NCBI GenBank assembly: GCA_947167445.1
Contig: CAMVID010000001.1
Coordinates: 248,001-312,000 of the forward strand
DNA: 64,000 nucleotides
From: G11 sp947167445
Lineage (GTDB): Bacteria; Bacillota; Clostridia; Lachnospirales; Lachnospiraceae
Reading direction: 5' to 3'
Position numbers and translations under genes: made by a program
Notes under the pieces: model-generated
Database searches by the model: none
What the model was told of the DNA's origin: nothing
Seen by the model: only the letters and a program-made list of their open reading frames with translations
In this document: one piece after another, positions 9,772-17,052 of the stretch
How positions within the stretch are numbered: the stretch's first letter is position 1
How the letters are laid out: every line of letters begins with the position of its first letter

Positions 9772-10092
9772 TTAGATTAAATATACAACCAGCATTACCA
9801 GCATAACGATAACTGCACCAAATTCCAGGCCTAAGCCTATTCGCCAGAAAAGTCTGTGCCTTGAAAGCGCTCTTTTGGAATCCGCCAAAAGATATTTGAG
9901 CTCTCCTTCAAGTTCCAGTGAACCGCCGTCCTCCAGTCTCTTCATACCTTCAGCCACAAGAAACTGTACCGACATCTCCTCCATACAGGCGGGGCAGGTT
10001 TTGATATGTTCAAGGAACTTCTCAAGTTCTCTGTAATTCAGTTGATTTTCAATAAAAACCGGAATCAATTTCTCCGCTTCTTTACAAGTCAT
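9772..10092 (-). CDS. Small zinc-finger (zf-HC2-like) single-pass membrane protein
   Basis: A 106-residue protein with an N-terminal anti-sigma-type zinc finger (CKEAEKLIP at the start, then HIKTCPACMEEM giving His-x3-Cys-x2-Cys) and a C-terminal membrane helix from about residue 84 (IGLGLEFGAVIVMLVMLV). Proteins of this form are usually anti-sigma factors with the zinc finger in the cytoplasm. No sigma factor gene is adjacent: upstream is the tRNA-Leu and its terminator, downstream is polA 16 bases away. Partner and role are therefore open. Confidence 0.7.
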   Translation of the reverse strand: MTCKEAEKLIPVFIENQLNYRELEKFLEHIKTCPACMEEMSVQFLVAEGMKRLEDGGSLELEGELKYLLADSKRALSRHRLFWRIGLGLEFGAVIVMLVMLVVYLI

Positions 10093-10111
10093 GACTCGCC
10101 CTCATGTGTTA

Positions 10112-10151
10112 ATAAAGAAAAAACCTTCGATACCCATGTTATCGAAGGTTT
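10112..10151 (-). terminator. Rho-independent terminator after tRNA-Leu
   Basis: A perfect 12-base inverted repeat (10121-10132 and 10140-10151, arm AAACCTTCGATA) with a 7-base loop. On the minus strand it is followed by TTTTTTCTTT. It lies 3 bases beyond the tRNA-Leu 3' end and would separate it from the zinc-finger gene. Confidence 0.85.
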
Positions 10152-10153
10152 AA

Positions 10154-10236
10154 TGCAGGAGATGGGACTTGAACCCACACACTGTCACCAGCGTCAGATT
10201 TTGAGTCTGATGCGTCTGCCATTCCGCCACTCCTGC
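10154..10236 (-). tRNA. tRNA-Leu, anticodon CAA
   Basis: The 83-base class II tRNA runs on the minus strand from GCAGGAG at 10236 to the pairing CTCCTGC at 10061-type end 10155, with discriminator A at 10154. The anticodon arm is TCAGA-CTCAAAA-TCTGA, so the anticodon is CAA, reading UUG. The variable arm is long, as for leucine, and the T-loop GTTCAAGTC is present. The 3' CCA is not encoded and must be added. Confidence 0.93.
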
Positions 10237-10266
10237 TTATATGCGGTCAGATAACGACCGAAGTCC

Positions 10267-10295
10267 ATGATAACATATATTAAATCCATTTACAA
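10267..10295 (-). promoter_or_regulatory. Promoter for tRNA-Leu
   Basis: On the minus strand, -35 TTGTAA (10295-10290) and -10 TATCAT (10072-type hexamer at 10272-10267) have 17-base spacing and lie about 30 bases upstream of the tRNA 5' end. The same interval contains a weak AAATCCA/TGGATTT hairpin just after the ung stop. Confidence 0.45.
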
Positions 10296-10305
10296 GTTGG
10301 ATTTA

Positions 10306-10980
10306 TCAAAAATCTTCTATTTGCCAATCAATGGGATCAAGCCCGTTTTTTACCAGAAAATCGTTGGTTTTGCTGAAGGGTTTGCTGCCAAAGAACCCCC
10401 TGTATGCCGACAGAGGACTTGGATGAACCGACTTAAGAATCAGGTGCTTCGGATTGTTTAACATGCTGCACTTCTTCTGCGCCGGAGAACCCCATAAAAT
10501 AAACACAATAGGTCTGTCAATCAGGTTAAGCTGTTCAATTACTGCATCCGTAAATGTCTCCCAGCCCTTTTCCTTGTGGGAAAATGCCTGATGTGCTCTG
10601 ACTGTCAGAACAGTGTTCAGTAAAAGGACTCCCTGTCTGGCCCATTTTTCAAGATAACCGTTATTGGGAATTTTGCATCCCAAATCGTCATGTAATTCCT
10701 TGTATATATTAGCAAGACTGGGTGGAATCTTAACACCCGGTTTAACCGAAAAGCAAAGTCCATGAGCCTCCCCCGGCTCATGATAAGGATCCTGTCCGAG
10801 AATTACCACCTTTACCTTACTGAGAGGTGTAAAATGAAACGCACTGAAAAGCTCATCCGCAGGGGGATAAACCACCCTGGTATTGTATTCATTTTTTACA
10901 AAGTTATAAAGTTCTCTGTAGTAAGGCTTCTTAAACTCTTTATCAAGAACAGGAAGCCAGTCGTTATCAATTGCGCTCAT
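10306..10980 (-). CDS. ung: Uracil-DNA glycosylase
   Basis: Ung removes uracil from DNA to start base-excision repair. The 224-residue protein is the normal family 1 length and has the catalytic water-activating motif GQDPYHEPGEAHGLCFSV near residue 60 (Asp in GQDPYH), the central block VLLLNTVLTVRAHQAFSH, and the minor-groove/catalytic His motif HPSPLSAYRGFFGSKPF near the C-terminus. It lies 5 bases downstream of hisF, so it is probably co-transcribed with hisH-hisF, though the functions are unrelated. Confidence 0.97.
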   Translation of the reverse strand: MSAIDNDWLPVLDKEFKKPYYRELYNFVKNEYNTRVVYPPADELFSAFHFTPLSKVKVVILGQDPYHEPGEAHGLCFSVKPGVKIPPSLANIYKELHDDLGCKIPNNGYLEKWARQGVLLLNTVLTVRAHQAFSHKEKGWETFTDAVIEQLNLIDRPIVFILWGSPAQKKCSMLNNPKHLILKSVHPSPLSAYRGFFGSKPFSKTNDFLVKNGLDPIDWQIEDF

Positions 10981-10985
10981 TTATA

Positions 10986-11750
10986 CTAACCCAGTCTTAC
11001 AGAGACACCTTTGTCTCTGAGGAATCTTTTCACTTCATTTATTTCAAGTTCCTTAAAATGGAAAAGAGAAGCCGCCAGGGCAGCATCTGCTTTCGCATCT
11101 GTTAAAACATCATAAAAATCCTGTTTGCTTCCGGCACCACCGGAGGCAATAACAGGAACATTAACATTCTCTGCTATTATTCTGGTTAACTCAAGATCAT
11201 ATCCGGCTTTGGTTCCGTCGCAGTCCATGCTGGTTAAAAGGATTTCTCCCGCTCCTAAAGAAACAGCTTTTATGGCCCATTCTACGGCATCAATACCCAT
11301 GTCGACTCTTCCGCCGTTCTTATAGATATTCCATCCGGAATTATCGTCTCTTCTTTTGGCGTCAATAGCAACCACAACACACTGGCTTCCAAATTTATAA
11401 GCGGCTTCACTTATAAGATTCGGATTCATTATTGCAGCTGAGTTAATTGAAATTTTATCGGCGCCTTCTCTTAAGAGAATCTTGAAATCATCAACGGTTC
11501 TGATTCCGCCACCCACAGTAAAAGGAATAAAAACCTGATTCGCTACTTCTCTGACCCAGGCAAGCTGTGTATCTCTTGCATCGGCAGATGCAGTAATATC
11601 CAAAAATACAAGTTCGTCGGCTCCCGCAGTATCATAGGCCTTTGCAACTGAAGCGGGATCGCCTGCATCTCTTAAATTAACAAAGTTAATCCCTTTGACA
11701 ACTCTTCCATCCTTTATGTCAAGGCAGGGAATAATTCTTTTGGTGTGCAT
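10986..11750 (-). CDS. hisF: Imidazole glycerol phosphate synthase, cyclase subunit
   Basis: HisF takes ammonia from HisH and PRFAR to make imidazole glycerol phosphate and AICAR in histidine synthesis. The 254-residue (beta/alpha)8 barrel has the catalytic Asp in CLDIKDGRVVKG (residue 11 region) and the second in VVAIDAKRRDD (near 130), plus phosphate motifs GGGIRT and ASGGAGS. It directly follows hisH (one base between stop and start). The start ATG at 11750 gives the standard N-terminus MHTKRIIPCLD. Confidence 0.97.
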   Translation of the reverse strand: MHTKRIIPCLDIKDGRVVKGINFVNLRDAGDPASVAKAYDTAGADELVFLDITASADARDTQLAWVREVANQVFIPFTVGGGIRTVDDFKILLREGADKISINSAAIMNPNLISEAAYKFGSQCVVVAIDAKRRDDNSGWNIYKNGGRVDMGIDAVEWAIKAVSLGAGEILLTSMDCDGTKAGYDLELTRIIAENVNVPVIASGGAGSKQDFYDVLTDAKADAALAASLFHFKELEINEVKRFLRDKGVSVRLG

Positions 11751-11751
11751 C

Positions 11752-12369
11752 TTATAACTCCAGGAAATTCTTAATTATTCTAAGTCCCACATCTGAGCTC
11801 TTCTCAGGGTGGAACTGGCATCCAAATACGTTGTCCTTCTCAACAGCAGCGTGTACACATACGCCGTAATCCGTTGTAGCCACAACTATTGAGGGCTCCT
11901 CAGCCTTCAGGTAATATGAATGCACAAAATACACGAAACTGCCTTCGGGAATACCCTCGAACAGTCTTCCTTTATTTGGATAGTCAAGAGAATTCCAGCC
12001 AATCTGAGGAACTTTAAGTCCAAGATTATCAGGTATCTTATGAATATACCCTTCTAAGAGTCCAAGGCCTTTTGCCTCGGGTGATTCATCACTTCCATCA
12101 AACAAAAGCTGAAGGCCCAGACAGATACCCAAAAAAGGCTTTCCGGTTTTTACATAATCATGGATTGTATCAATAAGGTCATTCTTTTTCAATTTATCCA
12201 TGGCGTCGCCAAAGGAGCCAACACCGGGAAGAATAACCTTGGGAGAATCCATTAATACCTTAGGATCCCTGGTAAGTATTGCTTCGCCGCCACAATATGC
12301 AACTGCTCTTTCAACACTCTTGATATTTCCTGCGTCGTAATCAATTATCGCTATCTTCGAACTGCTCAT
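11752..12369 (-). CDS. hisH: Imidazole glycerol phosphate synthase, glutamine amidotransferase subunit
   Basis: HisH hydrolyses glutamine and channels ammonia to HisF. The 205-residue class I amidotransferase has the nucleophile in FLGICLGLQLLF (Cys near residue 80), and the His-x-Glu pair in CQFHPEKSSDVGL near residue 185. The start ATG lies inside the end of the upstream acidic-protein gene (29-base overlap), giving MSSSKIAIIDYDAGN, which matches the family N-terminus. No other his genes are in the window, so hisH-hisF is separated from the rest of the pathway here. Confidence 0.97.
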   Translation of the reverse strand: MSSSKIAIIDYDAGNIKSVERAVAYCGGEAILTRDPKVLMDSPKVILPGVGSFGDAMDKLKKNDLIDTIHDYVKTGKPFLGICLGLQLLFDGSDESPEAKGLGLLEGYIHKIPDNLGLKVPQIGWNSLDYPNKGRLFEGIPEGSFVYFVHSYYLKAEEPSIVVATTDYGVCVHAAVEKDNVFGCQFHPEKSSDVGLRIIKNFLEL

Positions 12370-14800
12370 TATCTGTTATTTCTTCCCCGTTCATTAATGC
12401 ATTCACTCTTTCTTCAAAGTATCCATCCTGCAAATAATCAGGGATAACAAAATCTGTTCCATCTACAATGGAGTGAACATAGAGTGTATATACGGCATCC
12501 TGGTCAATGGAATTAATCATCATTGCATCTTCCTCAGAAAGTCCATAGGAAGTTTCCAGAATGGAAAGTATTTCATTGTAAGCGTTGGTTGCTTCTGCAT
12601 CAAAGCCATACATAGATGCTTTCTGCATGAATGCGTCTTTGTTAAGTACTGCATCCAACAATGAATCCAGAGCGTGGTATTCATCGTCAATGGCCATGTA
12701 CTCGTAGTAGCGCTCTTTATTTCTTTCAAGGTAAAGAAGGAGTTCAGCCTTCTTAAACATGTTCTCATCGCCTTCAGTCAGCTTCTTGCCGTAAAAGTTT
12801 CTGTAGCACTCTTCGTAATCGCCTTTATAGAATGCGCTTCTGGCCTTCTGTTTGGAAACTACGTCTCCAAGGAAGAATACACAGATTAATATGGCAGCAA
12901 GAATCGTTAAAGCGAAGCAGAATGTTGCTCTGACCTTCTTCTTTGAAAGTTTCGGTAAGGGTCTGTTATCAACGGGTTTGGGCTCTTTTTTCTTCTTTTC
13001 TTTCTTTTTCTTTTTGCCCTTTTTGCCGTCTCCGCCCTCTTCGGACTCCTCGTCGTCTTTGCCTGCCTGTCTTTCGTGAGGCTCTCTTTCTTCTAACTCC
13101 TCAGCTCCTTCAGGCTCACCTTTTTTACGTTTCTTCTTTTTCTTTTTCTTCTTTCCGTCCTCTTCTTCGGCATCAAGCTGACGGTTTACTTCTTTATTTT
13201 CATCCGTTGTTGCGCCTTCGGAATCGGCGCCGGTGGGGTTTTCCTCTTCTGAAGGTTCTTCTTTCTTTTTCTTCTTGAAAAGATCCTTAAAGGAGAACTT
13301 TCCACCCTCTTCTTCCTCGTCATCGTCATCAGACTCTGTGAGGAATTCCATCATCTTAAGGAATCCGCCCTTTTTCTTGGGAGCCTTTGCTCCCTTCTCA
13401 GGAATATCCTCTGCAGACTCTCCGGATGATGCTTCTTCTCCCGCTTCTCCCAAAAGTCCCATAAGGTCTTCCATTCCATCACTGTCAGAAACAGGCGTTG
13501 CTGTTTCCTGTACTTCATCTATGGATGCAAACAATAAATCCTCAGGATTACCTGCTTCACCGGATTCATTGTTTTCTTCTGTTAAATTACCGAAATCAAG
13601 GCCCAAGTTATCCATTCCGCCAAAAAGGCCGGTATCCAAGGTTACACCACCGTCAGCGGCAGGTGCTTCTTCTCCGGATGCCTCTTCCGAAGCAGGTTCA
13701 TCTATTGTGATATCATCCAGTGAGAGTTCCTCCTCGGTGGGTTCTTCTGAAACGGGTTCTTCTGAAACGGGTTCTTCTGCAGTGGTTTCTTCTTCGGCAG
13801 GTTCCTCTGCAGCAGGCTTAGGCGCTGCATTTTCTTCAGTCTCACCCTTAAAATCGTCTTCAGTTACTCCTGCAATAGAGAGTAACTCAGCAAGCCCATC
13901 ATCCAAATCGACAACAGGCTCTTCAACATACTCTTTCTGCTCGCTTGAGGGCTCGATAAAGAAGTCACCAAACATACTCTCCAAAGTTGCTTCATCTGAA
14001 GATTCTTCTGATGATTCTGCGGGAGTCTCCTCAGCTGCAGGGGCTTCCTCTGCAACCGGTGCCTCTTCGATTACAGGTTCCTCTATGGTGAGAGGTATCT
14101 CCTCTTCAACTATGGGCGTTTCTTCTATTACAGGCTCCTCAATAGTTAAAGGTGCTTCCTCTTCTATAATTGGTGCCTCTTCGATTATAGGCTCCTCGAT
14201 AGTTAAGGGCGCTTCCTCTTCTATAATTGGTGCCTCTTCGATTATAGGCTCCTCGATAGTTAAGGGTGCTTCTTCTTCTATAATTGGTGCCTCTTCGATT
14301 ATAGGCTCCTCAATTGTGAGGGGAGTCTCCTCTACAACAGGTGCCGGCGCCTCTTTCTTACGGCCGAAACGGCTGAATAAGCCCTTCTTCTCCTTGGGCT
14401 CCTTCTCCTTCTTGTCCGCTTTCTTTGCAGGCGCAGGCTCCTCAGGATCAGGCTCTACATATTCGTCGTTATCATTCTTGTATAAGAGCTCATTGATTTC
14501 CGCAATGGCGGAATCCTTCATGGCGTCTGCCATCAAGGCTTCATCTGATAACTCATTATTATCTTCAGGAGTGGGATTATTCATAGATGAAAGAATATCA
14601 GCAATCTCGGATTCAGACATGGAAGAAAGCTCCTCGCTGGTAGGAGGAGCAACCTCAGTCTCTGCAGGAGCCGGTTCATCGGTTAAACCATCAAAAATCG
14701 CAGCGACATCATCATCTGTGGTGTCTGCCGCTGCAGCTTCGTTTTCCTTATCCTGCATAGATTTGAGTAGATTGTCTAAATATTCTTCATTGGAATTCAT
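12341..14800 (-). CDS. Highly acidic single-pass membrane protein with tandem repeats
   Basis: An 819-residue protein I do not recognise. Residues 1-620 are strongly acidic and low-complexity, with runs of Glu, Pro and Ala broken by Lys-rich blocks near 120-150, 505-515 and 550-605. Residues 160-255 hold about five 19-residue repeats of the type PLTIEEPIIEEAPIIEEEA. One membrane helix follows at 624-645 (TFCFALTILAAILICVFFLG), then a compact, helical 170-residue C-terminal domain that reads as folded and non-repetitive. With no signal peptide and Lys-rich residues just before the helix, the acidic part should be cytoplasmic and the C-terminal domain outside. RBS GAGGAAG precedes the ATG. It overlaps hisH by 29 bases, so expression is probably coupled. 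Confidence 0.75.
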   Translation of the reverse strand: MNSNEEYLDNLLKSMQDKENEAAAADTTDDDVAAIFDGLTDEPAPAETEVAPPTSEELSSMSESEIADILSSMNNPTPEDNNELSDEALMADAMKDSAIAEINELLYKNDNDEYVEPDPEEPAPAKKADKKEKEPKEKKGLFSRFGRKKEAPAPVVEETPLTIEEPIIEEAPIIEEEAPLTIEEPIIEEAPIIEEEAPLTIEEPIIEEAPIIEEEAPLTIEEPVIEETPIVEEEIPLTIEEPVIEEAPVAEEAPAAEETPAESSEESSDEATLESMFGDFFIEPSSEQKEYVEEPVVDLDDGLAELLSIAGVTEDDFKGETEENAAPKPAAEEPAEEETTAEEPVSEEPVSEEPTEEELSLDDITIDEPASEEASGEEAPAADGGVTLDTGLFGGMDNLGLDFGNLTEENNESGEAGNPEDLLFASIDEVQETATPVSDSDGMEDLMGLLGEAGEEASSGESAEDIPEKGAKAPKKKGGFLKMMEFLTESDDDDEEEEGGKFSFKDLFKKKKKEEPSEEENPTGADSEGATTDENKEVNRQLDAEEEDGKKKKKKKKRKKGEPEGAEELEEREPHERQAGKDDEESEEGGDGKKGKKKKKEKKKKEPKPVDNRPLPKLSKKKVRATFCFALTILAAILICVFFLGDVVSKQKARSAFYKGDYEECYRNFYGKKLTEGDENMFKKAELLLYLERNKERYYEYMAIDDEYHALDSLLDAVLNKDAFMQKASMYGFDAEATNAYNEILSILETSYGLSEEDAMMINSIDQDAVYTLYVHSIVDGTDFVIPDYLQDGYFEERVNALMNGEEITDNEQFEDSDN
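14042..14323 (-). repeat. 57-base tandem repeat inside the acidic-protein gene
   Basis: About five in-frame copies of a 57-base (19-codon) unit encode PLTIEEPIIEEAPIIEEEA variants. Copies 1-3 are nearly identical at the DNA level, while copies 4 and 5 have drifted (Val for Ile, Ala and Thr changes), a gradient that suggests recent expansion at one end. Confidence 0.9.
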
Positions 14801-14866
14801 GAGACTTCCTCGTCAATCTTATGTATTTTAAATCGTGTATACAGTTAAGATTATTCTAACACATTT

Positions 14867-16093
14867 TTAGATATTAGTCTGTACAAGTTTGGGTCTGTAA
14901 CCGTTTTTCTCAAGCTTATTGATGATTTCCATCTTATGGTCGGTTCCGAAAGCTTCCATGGTGATTCTAAGTTCAACGGCAGCTGTTCTGTTTGTGGAAA
15001 CGAACTGGTTGTGCTCAAGTTTGATAACATTACCGTTAACGGCAGCAACAACGCCGGCTACCTTGCATAATTCACCCGGTTTATCCGGAAGAAGTACAGA
15101 TACGGTAAATATCCTGTCTCTGAAAATAAGGCCCTGCTGTACAACGGAAGACATGGTTATAACATCCATGTTTCCACCGCTTAAGATTGATACAACTCTC
15201 TTGTTCTTTGCTCTTAATTTCTTTAATGCAGCAACACTTAAGAGGCCGGAGTTTTCTACAATCATCTTGTGATTCTCCACCATGTCAAGGAAAGCTGTAA
15301 CAAGGTCCGCATCATCTACAGTAATGATTTCATCAAGATTCTTCTGTAAGTAAGGGAATAGCAAATCGCCGGGAGTCTTAACTGCAGTACCGTCTGCAAT
15401 TGTATTGACGCTTGGCAGTGTAACTACCTTGCCCTGCTTTAAGGATTCCTTCATACATGCTGCACCGGCAGGCTCTACACCGATAACTTTTATCTTGGGA
15501 TTAAGAAGCTTTGCAAGGGTAGAAACACCTGTGGCAAGTCCGCCTCCGCCAATGGGAACAAGAATATAATCAACAAGAGGTAATTCCTTAAAAATCTCCA
15601 TTGCAATGGTGCCCTGTCCTGTGGCAACAGTCAGATCATTGAAAGGATGGATAAAGGTATACCCTTTTTCATTGGCAAGTTCATATGCCTTGGCACATGC
15701 TTCATCATAAACATCGCCACACAAAACCACATCAGCTCCATAGCTCTTGGTTCTGTTGACTTTGATAAGGGGAGTTGTGGTAGGCATGACAATTGTAGCT
15801 TTAGCCCCAAAGCAGGAAGCCGCATAAGCAACACCCTGTGCGTGGTTTCCGGCAGAAGCCGTAATCATACCTTTCTTTCGTTCGGCATCACTTAAGGTGC
15901 TGATTTTATAATAGGCACCTCTAACCTTATATGCGCCTGTAAACTGCATGTTTTCAGGCTTAAGATAAACTCTGTTTCCCGTGAGTCTGCTAAAGTGATC
16001 ACTGTAAACAAGTTTGGTCTCAAGAGTTACTTTTTTGACGATTTCACTGGCTTCCTCGAACTTTTCAAGTGTCAGCATGTTCTCATTCCCCAT
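14867..16093 (-). CDS. ilvA: Threonine ammonia-lyase with C-terminal ACT domain
   Basis: A PLP enzyme that deaminates threonine to 2-oxobutanoate, feeding isoleucine synthesis or threonine breakdown. In the 408 residues, the PLP lysine lies in FTGAYKVRGAYYK near residue 55, SAGNHAQGVA follows, and the phosphate-binding glycine loop is PIGGGGLATG near 185. A single ACT-like domain occupies about 325-408 (TVSVLLPDKPGELCKVAG). The length and single short ACT domain fit the TdcB-like catabolic or clostridial form as well as biosynthetic IlvA, so the symbol is by family. It lies 6 bases after ftsY. Confidence 0.9.
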   Translation of the reverse strand: MGNENMLTLEKFEEASEIVKKVTLETKLVYSDHFSRLTGNRVYLKPENMQFTGAYKVRGAYYKISTLSDAERKKGMITASAGNHAQGVAYAASCFGAKATIVMPTTTPLIKVNRTKSYGADVVLCGDVYDEACAKAYELANEKGYTFIHPFNDLTVATGQGTIAMEIFKELPLVDYILVPIGGGGLATGVSTLAKLLNPKIKVIGVEPAGAACMKESLKQGKVVTLPSVNTIADGTAVKTPGDLLFPYLQKNLDEIITVDDADLVTAFLDMVENHKMIVENSGLLSVAALKKLRAKNKRVVSILSGGNMDVITMSSVVQQGLIFRDRIFTVSVLLPDKPGELCKVAGVVAAVNGNVIKLEHNQFVSTNRTAAVELRITMEAFGTDHKMEIINKLEKNGYRPKLVQTNI

Positions 16094-16099
16094 GATATT

Positions 16100-17041
16100 C
16101 TACTCCTCTGAATTGTCTATATCGAATAAGGCGTTTACGAACGCATTCGAATCAAATTTCTGAAGGTCGTCTATTGTTTCACCGACTCCGATGTACTTAA
16201 CTGGCACCTTTAACTCGGACTGAATTGCAATGGCAATTCCACCCTTGGCTGTACCGTCCATCTTCGTAAGAATTATACCTGTAAGATTGGCCACCTCTCC
16301 GAATTCCTTGGCCTGCATCATAGCATTCTGACCTGTGGTTCCGTCAAGGACAATAAGATTCTCCCTGTGAGCATCAGGATATTCTCTGTCGATTATCCTG
16401 TTCATCTTCTTAAGCTCTTCCATAAGGTTCTTCTTATTGTGAAGTCTTCCGGCGGTATCAATCAAAAGCACATCAACATTTCTGGCTTTGGCTGCATTTA
16501 CCGCATCAAATACAACACTGGCAGGATCTGTACCTTCCGCGGCACAGATAATTGGGCAATCTGCTCTGTCTGCCCATTCCTTAAGCTGCTCTCCTGCAGC
16601 GGCTCTGAATGTATCAGCGGCACCAATAAGAACTTTTCGTCCTTTACCCTTTAATATACCTGCAAGCTTACCTACAGATGTGGTTTTGCCCACGCCGTTT
16701 ACTCCGATAACCAGAATTACGGACTGCTTGTTTTCAAAATCATAAGCAGTATCTCCAACCGTCATCTGTTCTCTGATGGACTTAATCAAAAGTTCCTTAC
16801 ATACGCTTCTGTCTCTGATGCTCTTTTCCTTTACCTCAGCTCTCAGGCGGTCGATTATTTCCGTTGTGGCATTGACTCCCACATCGCCCATAATAAGCTG
16901 CTCTTCCAATTCCTCGTAGAAATCGTCATCAACGTATGAATCGGATGAAAAAGCTGCATCAAGTCCTGCGATTATATTGTTTCTTGTCTTACTTAAGCCT
17001 TTTTTTAATCTGGAAAAAAATCCGTTCTTCTCTTCGCTCAA
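16100..17041 (-). CDS. ftsY: Signal recognition particle receptor FtsY
   Basis: FtsY docks SRP-ribosome complexes at the membrane through paired GTPase domains. The 313-residue protein has the helical N domain, then the G domain with Walker A GVNGVGKTTSVGKLA near residue 112, DTFRAAAGEQL, DTAGRLHNKKNL and TKMDGTAKGG. It lacks the long acidic A domain of E. coli FtsY, which is usual in Firmicutes. It follows smc by 11 bases in the conserved rnc-smc-ftsY order. Confidence 0.97.
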   Translation of the reverse strand: MSEEKNGFFSRLKKGLSKTRNNIIAGLDAAFSSDSYVDDDFYEELEEQLIMGDVGVNATTEIIDRLRAEVKEKSIRDRSVCKELLIKSIREQMTVGDTAYDFENKQSVILVIGVNGVGKTTSVGKLAGILKGKGRKVLIGAADTFRAAAGEQLKEWADRADCPIICAAEGTDPASVVFDAVNAAKARNVDVLLIDTAGRLHNKKNLMEELKKMNRIIDREYPDAHRENLIVLDGTTGQNAMMQAKEFGEVANLTGIILTKMDGTAKGGIAIAIQSELKVPVKYIGVGETIDDLQKFDSNAFVNALFDIDNSEE

Positions 17042-17052
17042 TACAATGTCTC

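Noticed and set aside
14042..14323. CRISPR-like periodic repeat
   Set aside because: Repeats are in-frame coding units without unique spacers.
13233..14831. 532-residue Ser/Gly-rich open frame on the plus strand
   Set aside because: It is the antisense of the acidic repeat gene: Glu codons read backwards give Ser and Phe. No ribosome site and extreme composition.
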